From: an uncultured Pseudoteredinibacter sp.
Lineage (GTDB): Bacteria; Pseudomonadota; Gammaproteobacteria; Pseudomonadales; Cellvibrionaceae
NCBI RefSeq assembly: GCF_947500695.1
Contig: NZ_CANMSS010000005.1
Coordinates: 62,001 to 126,000 of the forward strand
DNA length: 64,000 nucleotides
Direction of reading: 5' to 3'
The notes beneath the pieces were generated by a model. The model did no database searches, was not told where the DNA came from, and saw only the letters and a list, made by a program, of their open reading frames with translations. The position numbers and the translations under genes were made by a program. Shown one piece after another: positions 35,358-43,485 of this stretch. The stretch's first letter is position 1; each line of letters opens with the position of its first letter.

Positions 35358-36164
35358 CTACTGCTCACGTTGGCCAAGTTGTAAATTACGTAGCAAATGT
35401 GTATCGGCGTAATCTTGAGTATCTAATACCAAGCGTTCTTGCATGAGCTGTAACTGATGCGTAAAAAACATGATGATGATACTGATAACCAGCGCAATAA
35501 AGGTTGAGTTAAAAGCCACGCCAAGGCTAACCGTAACGCCGACAATATCACCTTCAACGGCTTTATGGGCCTGGCTAAGCGCCTCGCCAATGCCCCGTAC
35601 GGTACCGATAAATCCAATTGAGGGGATGGCCCAAGCAATATAGCGAACCATGGCCAATTCAGAATCCAAGCGATCTGATTCGGTGGTGCAGGCTTCCTTC
35701 ACGGCAGTTGCCGCATCGGCCATGGTATGACTGGAGCCAAAACGACGTAAGGCTTGCAGTAGTGCCCTTGGTAACAAGAAGCGTTGTTGCTCTTCTGGAA
35801 GTTGCTGTAGCGGAGCAATAAGGCGATCACAATCCTCTACGCGAATAGCGCTATTTTCGCTAATGCCTAATAGATCCAGCTGTAAGAATTGTCTCTCTTT
35901 TCGGCCTTGCCAGGCTTTAAAGGCCATGATGGACATAGCCCAGAGCATCAAAATAAAACAGGCTTCCTGTTCGTAATCGCGCAGTACCACATAGAGCGAA
36001 CGCTCTACGACGACGGTCTGACCGCTGGCTTGCATAGCAGCTTGGGCTTGCAGTATGGCGTCGGCATTTGGACGAATAACGGTGACGAAGATAGCGTGCA
36101 CGATAATGCTGGCAATGATTAAAGCAAAAAGCTGAAATAAAAATTCAGAACCATTTCTGCGCAT
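35358..36164 (-). CDS. MotA/TolQ/ExbB-family proton channel protein
   Basis: 268 aa inner-membrane protein with TM segments near 9-30, 68-85, 173-195 and 209-234. The last two carry the family core: IPSIGFIGTVRGIGEAL, then VSLGVAFNSTFIALVISIII, which match the P-x-x-G-x-x-GTV-x-GI and T-x-x-G/A pattern of ExbB/TolQ/MotA. Pentamers of such proteins conduct protons and drive rotation or force on a partner TM dimer. AGGACA precedes the ATG. It is immediately upstream of the two vWA genes, its likely partners. Confidence 0.85.
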   Translation of the reverse strand: MRRNGSEFLFQLFALIIASIIVHAIFVTVIRPNADAILQAQAAMQASGQTVVVERSLYVVLRDYEQEACFILMLWAMSIMAFKAWQGRKERQFLQLDLLGISENSAIRVEDCDRLIAPLQQLPEEQQRFLLPRALLQALRRFGSSHTMADAATAVKEACTTESDRLDSELAMVRYIAWAIPSIGFIGTVRGIGEALSQAHKAVEGDIVGVTVSLGVAFNSTFIALVISIIIMFFTHQLQLMQERLVLDTQDYADTHLLRNLQLGQREQ

Positions 36165-36235
36165 TTGGCTTGTCCTATTGTTGTTTAATGCTGTTGTTTG
36201 CAGCTGTTAATTTCTGTTTTACTGGCAGACTAAAT

Positions 36236-36493
36236 TTAGATGTCGACAGGGAAGGCGACTGGTAGATCTTCAGATATCTCTTCAGTCGGCTTAAATACTT
36301 GCTCATTTTTAGCGTCCCTGGCCGCTTTGCTGGTTTTGTCTTTGTTTTTTACGGCTTGCTTTTCGATTTTAGTGCTCTGTTTTTCTTGTTTTTGCAAGTT
36401 GCCTTCCGCTTTTTGAGAATCCTGACTTTGGGCAAAGCTTGTTAGGACTAAGCTCAATAGCAGTATGTATACAGTTCTGGTGGTATAAAACAT
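36236..36493 (-). CDS. Small secreted hypothetical protein
   Basis: 85 aa. Cleavable signal (TVYILLLSLVLTSFAQSQ) followed by a Lys/Gln/Glu-rich, probably disordered chain with repeated KQ/EKQ steps, ending PVAFPVDI. No family recognised. It sits between the PEGA/FGE-like gene and the ExbB-like gene with 70-bp spacings, as an accessory of that locus. Confidence 0.55.
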   Translation of the reverse strand: MFYTTRTVYILLLSLVLTSFAQSQDSQKAEGNLQKQEKQSTKIEKQAVKNKDKTSKAARDAKNEQVFKPTEEISEDLPVAFPVDI

Positions 36494-36563
36494 TAGCTTT
36501 ACTCGTTGCTGTTCTTTAAATATGGCTTCATTGTTGCTTTTTGGTTTGACCCATCATTTGCAG

Positions 36564-38651
36564 CTAAAGTGCATTGCGAGCAATTCTAAAGCCAACATGG
36601 CGTTTGCCTGCATTGCCATAGTCACGGAAGGCCAAGCGTAAATCACTCATTGTTCCACTGGTCCAGTTAGGGCCTCGAATAACATAGTGTTGGCCGCTTT
36701 GTTTACCCATAGGGTTTTCAAGTTCAGTCCTATTCAGGCCCGTGCTGATGCCATAAACATCATGTACCCATTCGGCCATGTTGCCACCCAGATCATAGAT
36801 TCCGTGCTTATTGGCAGGGAATTTTCCGCTGGGTGCACTGGCAGCAAAGCCGTCATCATAGTTGTTGAGAATACTGCCAACTTGAGTGGCCGCGGAGCGA
36901 TCCGCATAATTACCTGCATAGCTCGCTTTGCTGGCAGAGTGCTGCATTCGATCGCCCCAAGCGTATTTTTTCATTTTTCCGGCATCATATCGCGCAATCC
37001 AGGCCCATTCCGCTTCTGTTGGTAAGCGATAGCCATTGGCGCTTTCATCGAAGCCGCTGACTTTGCCTTGTTGCACGTTATAAAACGGTTTTAACTTCTC
37101 CTTTTGAGACAGCCAATTGCAGTATAGGGCTGCATCTTGCCAGCTAATGTTGGCTACCGGATATTTATCATTGTTTAAGCTGGTGCCCTTACTGTGGTTT
37201 GAGTTATGGCTGTTTTTAAACTGACGAAAGGCTTTATTGCTCACTTCATGGGTGGCCAGGTAAAAAGCTCTATTTAATTTAACCTTACGCTGACTTTCAT
37301 TGGCGCGTCGTCCTTGCTCACGCCTGGACGCACCCATGGTAAAACTGTGTTTAGGCTTAAATAGCTTGAGCTGTTCGCCATTGCTGTTACGGTACACCGG
37401 TTTTAGGTTCGCAAACTTTTGCTCGGCCAAGGTGAGTAATTGAATATCGAGCTGCAGTGGCCTGTTTTGACTTGGTGATATTCGATGGCTCTGGCTAGCA
37501 TAACCAGGAGCCTCAAAGCGAAGAGTTTGTGGATGGCTGACCAAATTGACGACCCCCTTGTTTAGCTTTAAGGCTTTATTGTTTAAGAAAACTTTTGTGT
37601 TGCTGGGGAAAAGCTTCAAGCTTACTTTGCCTAAAAACGGTAATAGAGAGGCTTGTAATGTTTGTTGCTCCTTCTCTTTTAGCGTCACGGTTTTGCTGAA
37701 ACGTTGATAGCCATCTTTATAGAGCTTGATGCTTTGAGCTTCACCAGGGCTAAGGGCTAGGGTGATTGGAGTTTGCCCTCGGAACTGACCGTTGACTAGC
37801 ACATTGGCAGCGCTAGGTGTTGAACTCAAAGTCAAACTGGCGTCGGCTGGTAGTAGTTCAGCGAAATCAACTGTCAGTTCTTGTTTTGCGGCCAGCTCTA
37901 TCCAATGGCATTGGCTTTTGTAGCCTTCCTGCTCTAAACATACATCGTAATCACCCACAGCCAGAGCGATTCTTTCCTCGTTAAGATTTTCTTCTTTTTC
38001 ATTGATTCGCAGTTGGGCCCCAGGGTTTTTGTGAGCAACATGGATCAAGCCATAATTGGCTTGTAGGACAAGGTCTTGCTCTTGGCTTTTGCCCATTCCG
38101 GTGATTTCAATGCTCTGCGCTAGCGGAAGATACAGGGGGTGTTCAACACTCAATTGGTATTGACCTGCTTCTACACTTGGAAAATCTGTTGTTGCTGAGT
38201 AGCTCTCCTTAAGCGGACTTGACTGGATTAAGGTGCTCTTCAGCTCACCGTTTATTGCTTGTTGCGTCCAGCCGTCTTTGGCATTTAGTTTAAGTTGACC
38301 CGGCAACTTTTTCATATTGATATTGAGCTCTAAGCTTTCATCGCCAAGCTCGAAGCTTTCTTCGTAGGGATGATAGCCGGGCGCAGTGGCACTCACCGTG
38401 TATTTTCCAGGCAGCATCAATACATCTTGGCCAAAAGGCAGTTTTAACCAATACCCAATCTGAGTTTGGGCAAAAGCGGGCGTTGGTCGAATCAACACCG
38501 CGCTCGCTGCGCTAATAAACCAAGCAATTAGGGCGGCTAAGATAAAGAAAACTACAATTAATAGCTGCTTTTTACGGCTAAAGCGCGCCTGCTTTTGTAT
38601 AGGTTTAAATAGTTCTTTGGCTGCGTTGGCCTGTGTGTTTTGGTCGCTCAA
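36564..38651 (-). CDS. Membrane protein with PEGA repeats and a cysteine-less FGE-sulfatase-like domain
   Basis: 695 aa. Cytoplasmic tail, one TM (about 29-53), then a large periplasmic part. Several PEGA-type beta repeats occupy about 70-420 (LPGKYTVSATAPGYHPYEES is the first; SAANVLVNGQFRGQTPITLA is another). Residues about 430-695 form a formylglycine-generating-enzyme/SUMF1 fold (ATHEVSNKAFRQF, YRLPTEAEWAWIARYDAG, DLGGNMAEWVHD, then RGPNWTSGTMSDLRLAFRD, GFRIA). The two catalytic cysteines of true FGE are absent from that last segment, and no sulfatase gene is nearby. The domain is therefore probably a binding module. PEGA domains often bind surface or peptidoglycan structures. Confidence 0.8.
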   Translation of the reverse strand: MSDQNTQANAAKELFKPIQKQARFSRKKQLLIVVFFILAALIAWFISAASAVLIRPTPAFAQTQIGYWLKLPFGQDVLMLPGKYTVSATAPGYHPYEESFELGDESLELNINMKKLPGQLKLNAKDGWTQQAINGELKSTLIQSSPLKESYSATTDFPSVEAGQYQLSVEHPLYLPLAQSIEITGMGKSQEQDLVLQANYGLIHVAHKNPGAQLRINEKEENLNEERIALAVGDYDVCLEQEGYKSQCHWIELAAKQELTVDFAELLPADASLTLSSTPSAANVLVNGQFRGQTPITLALSPGEAQSIKLYKDGYQRFSKTVTLKEKEQQTLQASLLPFLGKVSLKLFPSNTKVFLNNKALKLNKGVVNLVSHPQTLRFEAPGYASQSHRISPSQNRPLQLDIQLLTLAEQKFANLKPVYRNSNGEQLKLFKPKHSFTMGASRREQGRRANESQRKVKLNRAFYLATHEVSNKAFRQFKNSHNSNHSKGTSLNNDKYPVANISWQDAALYCNWLSQKEKLKPFYNVQQGKVSGFDESANGYRLPTEAEWAWIARYDAGKMKKYAWGDRMQHSASKASYAGNYADRSAATQVGSILNNYDDGFAASAPSGKFPANKHGIYDLGGNMAEWVHDVYGISTGLNRTELENPMGKQSGQHYVIRGPNWTSGTMSDLRLAFRDYGNAGKRHVGFRIARNAL

Positions 38652-38779
38652 TTCTTTGTCTCGCTTTAAATAAGCTAACTATTGGTCGAAGATGACTTTA
38701 TTTGTTAGCTGCAAAGGCATAAAGTTGCATTTAAACATATAAAATATTTTTATTTACCGTCAGCTGGCTGGAGGCCAAG

Positions 38780-39610
38780 ATGCTATTGTTTAATGAGAAT
38801 AAGTTAATCAATCGCATATGCCTTGTGCTAGCCTCGCTTGCTAGTGTTCTCAACGCTACTTCGATTCGCGCTGAAGCTACTAAAGATCTCACCTTGCTCG
38901 TGGGGCAGGCAATGCCACCGTATATCTGTCCTGATAATGAACAGGGCTTAGAGCTTGAGCTGGTTCGTATGGCCTTGGCGATCGAGGGGTATCGTGTAAT
39001 CCCCAAGCGCATGCCACTGGCCAGAATTCCTCGTGCTTTAAATGCTGCCCAGGCGGATGGCGCGCTGACCCTGAGCCCCGATCTACCTTTAGAGCATGTC
39101 TACCTTTCGGATTCTCATATTAGCTACCAAAATGCCTTTTTCAGCCTTGATAAATTTGATATCAAGCTGAATTCGATTAATGATATTAAAGGCAAATCTT
39201 TAGTCGCTTTTCAAAACGCTCAACACTATCTTGGTGATCACTTTAGTGATTTGGTAAAAGATAATCAGCTATACCAGGAACATCATAATCAAGCAAAGCA
39301 GGTATCCATGTTGCTAAAAGAGCGCACTCAGCTAGTCGTCATGGATAAGCACATTTTTCAATATTACTATAATAAATCTCCCCAAGAAGCCATGTCGCAA
39401 AAAATACGCAGCCATGATCTATTACCGGTGAACCAATATCATGTCGGTTTTTTGCGCGATGGCTGGCGTGATGCCTTTAATCGAGGTTTAAAAAAACTCA
39501 AACAGCGCGGTATTTACAAGCAGATCACCAGTAAATATCTTGATTGCGCCCAGTTGTATGTTAAATCAGTTCCCGGCAGGCCACCTCAAGCGGCGGAATG
39601 TCCTTGTTAA
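38780..39610 (+). CDS. Periplasmic substrate-binding protein (SBP family 3-like)
   Basis: 276 aa with signal segment ICLVLASLASVLNATSIRAE. The mature part follows the amino-acid-type binding fold (LTLLVGQAMPPYICPDNEQG, then LVRMALAIEGYRVIPKRMPL and GALTLSPDLPLEHVYLSDSH). No permease or ATPase gene is nearby; such orphan binding proteins are common in gammaproteobacteria. It alone runs on the plus strand inside the minus-strand vWA/ExbB locus, and its 3' end overlaps the convergent TPR-like gene by 50 bases. Confidence 0.75.
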   Translation: MLLFNENKLINRICLVLASLASVLNATSIRAEATKDLTLLVGQAMPPYICPDNEQGLELELVRMALAIEGYRVIPKRMPLARIPRALNAAQADGALTLSPDLPLEHVYLSDSHISYQNAFFSLDKFDIKLNSINDIKGKSLVAFQNAQHYLGDHFSDLVKDNQLYQEHHNQAKQVSMLLKERTQLVVMDKHIFQYYYNKSPQEAMSQKIRSHDLLPVNQYHVGFLRDGWRDAFNRGLKKLKQRGIYKQITSKYLDCAQLYVKSVPGRPPQAAECPC

Positions 39611-41045
39611 GTTTAACTTCAAAGTTTATTCGTACATCTCGATAGCCTTTTCGCTGTCCTAGTAGCGTGTAGCTACCGGGCGGTAAATCCATTTGAAGCT
39701 GTGAAAATAAGCCTAAGCGTTTATGCCGTAATAGGCTAACTTGGGTGTGCCCATCGGACTGCAGGGTGATCTCCACTGGAGTTTGGGATTTAATCAGTGC
39801 TACTTTTAACTCGGCTATTTGGCGATTAAGATTATCATCATTGCTTTTAAGTTGGCTCGCCTCTTTGATAAGCCCTTGCGCTCGCTGCCTTATTTGCTGG
39901 TCTTGTAAGGTGCTGGGTTTCTCAAGAATGGCTTTAAATCTTTGATCGATATCCAAGCGGACTTTGGCTTTGATTAAACCGACCCTTGCGCTCACTTCGG
40001 CAGGTGCCATTGATTGTACTTTCTGATATTGCTCCACTGAGCGCTGCCAGTCTTCATTTTGGGCCGCTTTTTCAGCGCGGCTTAAATGGCTTTGTATCGA
40101 TGCCTGTAGTCGAGCAGTCTTGGTTTCACTCAAAGCTGATTTAGCCGAGCTATCTCCAAGCTTTAATTTTTGGGCTTTGCTGAACCAGTTTTCAGCCGTC
40201 TTGTACTGCTTGTTTTCCAAGGCTGAATAGCCATTGCTCATCGCTTGCGAGTACTGCTGCTCCGTAGTCGCATTGTCCATACGTTGTGCGGCTTCACTGG
40301 CGACTTCACTTTCAGGATCAAGTTGTAGGGCTTGCTGATAGAGCTTTTCGGCATTTGGCCAATCTTGTTGGCGCTCGAATCGCTTGCCCTTGCGTATAAG
40401 GTCGTTGACTTCATCAGCAATATCTATTCGATTGAGCAGCTTTTGTGCATCATCTACGTTGCCCGCTAAACTGGTTTTGAGTTTGCTCGCTAAGGTTGCT
40501 TGTTCTTTGGCCTGTGTTAGCTTTTGTTCACGCAAATTTTGCTTGGCCAAGTCCATGTATTGTTGATAAATATCGTCGACTTGCCCTAGTAGATCTTCCA
40601 TTGCGTTTAAAGCGGCCTGATATTGCCCCATAGCTTGCTCGAAACTTTGTTGTCGATAGAGTTGATCACCTGATTGAGCGAAATCTAAGGCGCTTTGAAA
40701 ATCTTGCTCAGCCCATTGTTTAACCGCCTGCTGTTCAAGAGCTTCTTGACTCTGAAGCAGTTTGGCAAGTATGTCTTGGGCGGCGCGACGTTGTTTGCCC
40801 AATTGTGCATCTTGCCATGGGGATTGCTGAATAGGCTTGTTTGCTGATGCAGGGCTTGCATTGATTTGTGGGTTTATAGTTTCTGCATAAGGCTCTTTAA
40901 CAATACTGGGCAGCCAAAACACGACGCTTAGTAATACTATTGCCAAAATGCTCAAGACAGGTATTAGAAAACGCTTTTGTTTCAAAACCCCTGGCTCTTG
41001 AGCGGGTGCTAAGCTGGCGAAGGTTTGTTCTGCTTTGTTTGGCAT
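39561..41045 (-). CDS. TPR-like coiled-coil membrane protein with PEGA-like C-terminus
   Basis: 494 aa. One TM (about 27-46, LIPVLSILAIVLLSVVFWLP), then about 330 residues of TPR-type helical repeats (FEQAMGQYQAALNAMEDLLG and DWPNAEKLYQQALQLDPESE are clear units). The last 80 residues read LFSQLQMDLPPGSYTLLGQR, then KGYRDVRINFEV, the pattern of a PEGA domain. It is a periplasmic scaffold anchored in the inner membrane. Part of the vWA/ExbB locus, 56 bp after the lipoprotein gene upstream. Family not recognised. Confidence 0.7.
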   Translation of the reverse strand: MPNKAEQTFASLAPAQEPGVLKQKRFLIPVLSILAIVLLSVVFWLPSIVKEPYAETINPQINASPASANKPIQQSPWQDAQLGKQRRAAQDILAKLLQSQEALEQQAVKQWAEQDFQSALDFAQSGDQLYRQQSFEQAMGQYQAALNAMEDLLGQVDDIYQQYMDLAKQNLREQKLTQAKEQATLASKLKTSLAGNVDDAQKLLNRIDIADEVNDLIRKGKRFERQQDWPNAEKLYQQALQLDPESEVASEAAQRMDNATTEQQYSQAMSNGYSALENKQYKTAENWFSKAQKLKLGDSSAKSALSETKTARLQASIQSHLSRAEKAAQNEDWQRSVEQYQKVQSMAPAEVSARVGLIKAKVRLDIDQRFKAILEKPSTLQDQQIRQRAQGLIKEASQLKSNDDNLNRQIAELKVALIKSQTPVEITLQSDGHTQVSLLRHKRLGLFSQLQMDLPPGSYTLLGQRKGYRDVRINFEVKLNKDIPPLEVACRELI

Positions 41046-41101
41046 TGTTTTAATGAATATCTCGAATTCTTAGTTAGCGGCTTAATTTGGTAGCGGGCTT
41101 C

Positions 41102-42289
41102 TTAAAGGCTTAATTGACCATTTTCCACTTCATAAAGTTCACGTAGGATTTGTCGCCACTGTTGATACTGCTGTTGCACCGAGCCGCTAAGGGTAATCGT
41201 TCTATCTTCCAGCTCGATAACCTGTGGCTGAATGGCAGCCTCTAAAGAATCACCTAGCTCTCGAATCGTTTCGCTGTGCATATCGGCTTCAGCGCGTTTT
41301 CCAAAACCTTCTTTTACCAAAAAGCCACCGCCTCCAATAGCCACTGCGCCAGCGGTTCGCACCGCGCTATTATTGCTTGTTGCAGCGGCGATACCCGCAA
41401 GTACGGAAACAATGCCAGCAATGGTTTGATTACGAGCCTGCTCTTTGACTTCTCGTAGGTTTTTAACTTCTTGATAGGTTTGTTTACGCCAATCTCTGTA
41501 AGGATTATCTATTTGCTGAATAAAGCTACCGTAAAAATCTTGTAGGGTATCGATGTATAAATGATCGCGTTCTCGAATGGTTCTAATGCGCTCCAGCATA
41601 GGGTCGTTTTCTGCGGGAAGGCGTTCGATCTGGTAGATACCTTTTTTGTCTCGCTGTAGCTGGCCAGCAAAAGACTGGGGGGCAAAGCTTTCTGCAAAGC
41701 GTAGCTCGCCGACTAGGCGTGTGCGGCGGAGATATTCGGCATCGAGTTGTTGGCGATATTGCAATAGATCATTGGATATTTGATGGTAAATCGTTTGGAA
41801 GGGGTCGGCCTTGCTCGCGGTTTCGCGGCGATAGGCATAGCGACTAGCTATTGCTTTGTATTCCTTGCTATACCAATGTTGGCCGGTCACATCTTTAACA
41901 TCAATGGCAAGTTGTAAGGTTTCACCATCTGAGTGAAGAATACGGCCACTGAGTTGAACATCAACTAAGGTTGCTGCGCCAGGAATGAGCCGAACTGCGC
42001 CCCAAGCTGAGCTGGCTTGAATGGCATCACGAATATGGCCAGCCATGTAATGGGATTCAGCTTTGCGAACTTCCGCAAAAACTAGGGCATCGTCATCCTC
42101 GATTTGCTCTAAATTGGGATCTAGAATTTCGACCCCAACATCCAATAGCTGGCTTTCAGGTATCTCAGCCGTTTCTTGCTGTAGTTGTACATAGCGGGTT
42201 GTCTTCACCGTATGTGAAGCGCAAGCACCCAATAAAAGACTACAAAGAATAGTGCATAGTGCAGGCCAGGGCTTATTTGAAAGCGACAT
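41102..42289 (-). CDS. Hypothetical lipoprotein with glycine-zipper segment
   Basis: 395 aa. Signal peptide with lipobox LGAC (Cys 23). The first half includes an ILHSDGETLQLAIDVKDVTG domain suggesting an outer-membrane lipoprotein fold; the second half has a glycine/alanine-rich hydrophobic stretch (IAGIVSVLAGIAAA, then AGAVAIGGGGFLVKEGFG) that could insert in a membrane. Family not recognised. It begins 20 bases after the Ser-rich lipoprotein gene, in the same operon. Confidence 0.65.
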   Translation of the reverse strand: MSLSNKPWPALCTILCSLLLGACASHTVKTTRYVQLQQETAEIPESQLLDVGVEILDPNLEQIEDDDALVFAEVRKAESHYMAGHIRDAIQASSAWGAVRLIPGAATLVDVQLSGRILHSDGETLQLAIDVKDVTGQHWYSKEYKAIASRYAYRRETASKADPFQTIYHQISNDLLQYRQQLDAEYLRRTRLVGELRFAESFAPQSFAGQLQRDKKGIYQIERLPAENDPMLERIRTIRERDHLYIDTLQDFYGSFIQQIDNPYRDWRKQTYQEVKNLREVKEQARNQTIAGIVSVLAGIAAATSNNSAVRTAGAVAIGGGGFLVKEGFGKRAEADMHSETIRELGDSLEAAIQPQVIELEDRTITLSGSVQQQYQQWRQILRELYEVENGQLSL

Positions 42290-42309
42290 ATTAAATCCTA
42301 TTAATCTGA

Positions 42310-43347
42310 CTAGCGTTGCTTGTATTTACGGTATTCCTCCCAGAGCTTCTCTCTGAGTTTTGGATCTTTTTCTGCCATGGCCGCTTCGCGAATTTGGCGG
42401 GCGACAATATCGTCATCGCTGCCATCAGGAATGTCATCGGGAACCGGTGGTAAACCGTTATTCGCCGGTTTGCCTTTCGCGCCCTGATAATCGCCGTTGT
42501 TTTCTCCTCTAGCGGCAGGGCTTTGGCCATCACCGCTATTAGACGAGTCTGCGCCGGATTCTGTGTTAGGTGCACCGTAAGGGCTATTGCCGCCTTCTCC
42601 AGCTCCGTCACCTTCTCCACCTTGGCCAAACCCAGGATCTTCTTGTTCCAGCTGGTCTTCTGCGCCCCTAGCGGCGCCATCAGCCAGCACTTTATCGCGC
42701 TCGCGCAGGATCATACCGTCATAGCGACCAAATGAGCCTTCAAGTTCAGCTTCCAGACTGGCTTGTCTTTCGGCGGTAGATTGGTTGTTGCCGCCGGCTG
42801 CGGCAGTGCTTTCATCAAAGCTGATGTCAGCGGTTTCTGCACGAGCTCCGGGGGATGTGCTGGCATCGCTAACATCGGCATCACCGTCACCAGCGGGGTC
42901 GTATTGCTCATAAAGCGGGCTGTCTGCCGCTCCCGCACCACTGTCACTAGTCTCCAAACTGCCATCTTCAAACTGCCCTGAGCCTGAGCTCTGAGGACCC
43001 GAACTTTGGGGCCCAGGACTGCTAGGCAGGCCAGAGGATGAGCCTTGCTCACGGTCTTGCCCGTTATTTGATCCTGATGAGGATTGTTGGCCGCTATCAG
43101 CGCTAGTCGTGCTGCCTGGCGCTCGGCTAGATGGCCTTGTATTGCCGCCGCTAGGCATGCTGCTAGGACTAGACGAGGGGCTGCTTGCTGATGGACTGCT
43201 ACTGGGTGGTTTACTGGCCGGCATCCCACTAGAGCTTTGGCTGGTTGTAGATTGCGTTTTACAGGCGCTCAAGCTGATACACAGTGCTAGGCTTAGCAGG
43301 GCTGTGCGGGCTGAGATTTGACTGTTACTAGAAAAACGTAGTTTCAT
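42310..43347 (-). CDS. Low-complexity Ser/Pro/Gly-rich lipoprotein
   Basis: 345 aa. Lipobox LSAC (Cys 29). After it comes about 100 residues of nearly pure Ser/Pro/Gly (MPASKPPSSSPSASSPSSSP is representative), then an acidic Gly/Asp/Glu-rich region, and at the end a charged helix (EKDPKLREKLWEEYRKYKQR). The body is probably disordered and could act as a flexible tether across the periplasm or at the cell surface. Long open frames overlap it in other phases through base bias. In the vWA/ExbB locus. Confidence 0.65.
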   Translation of the reverse strand: MKLRFSSNSQISARTALLSLALCISLSACKTQSTTSQSSSGMPASKPPSSSPSASSPSSSPSSMPSGGNTRPSSRAPGSTTSADSGQQSSSGSNNGQDREQGSSSGLPSSPGPQSSGPQSSGSGQFEDGSLETSDSGAGAADSPLYEQYDPAGDGDADVSDASTSPGARAETADISFDESTAAAGGNNQSTAERQASLEAELEGSFGRYDGMILRERDKVLADGAARGAEDQLEQEDPGFGQGGEGDGAGEGGNSPYGAPNTESGADSSNSGDGQSPAARGENNGDYQGAKGKPANNGLPPVPDDIPDGSDDDIVARQIREAAMAEKDPKLREKLWEEYRKYKQR

Positions 43348-43485
43348 ATGTTCGCCTGAATCACTATTGGTAGAGCGTAGGTTTTTGAGTCAATCAAACT
43401 GTGCAAGTTCCCGAGTCATCTGCCTTAATGCCCTTGCTCTATATGTGGTTGAATAAGTGAATCTAGGAAAGATTCTCTTATAGTA

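Noticed and set aside
33263..36164. Zorya defence system (ExbB/MotB-like ZorA-ZorB)
   Set aside because: The ExbB-like protein lacks the long ZorA tail, the partners carry vWA rather than peptidoglycan-binding domains, and no helicase or nuclease gene is present.
42291..43229. Long open frames in other phases across the Ser-rich lipoprotein gene
   Set aside because: They arise from base bias of the low-complexity region; only one frame has a lipobox and start signal.
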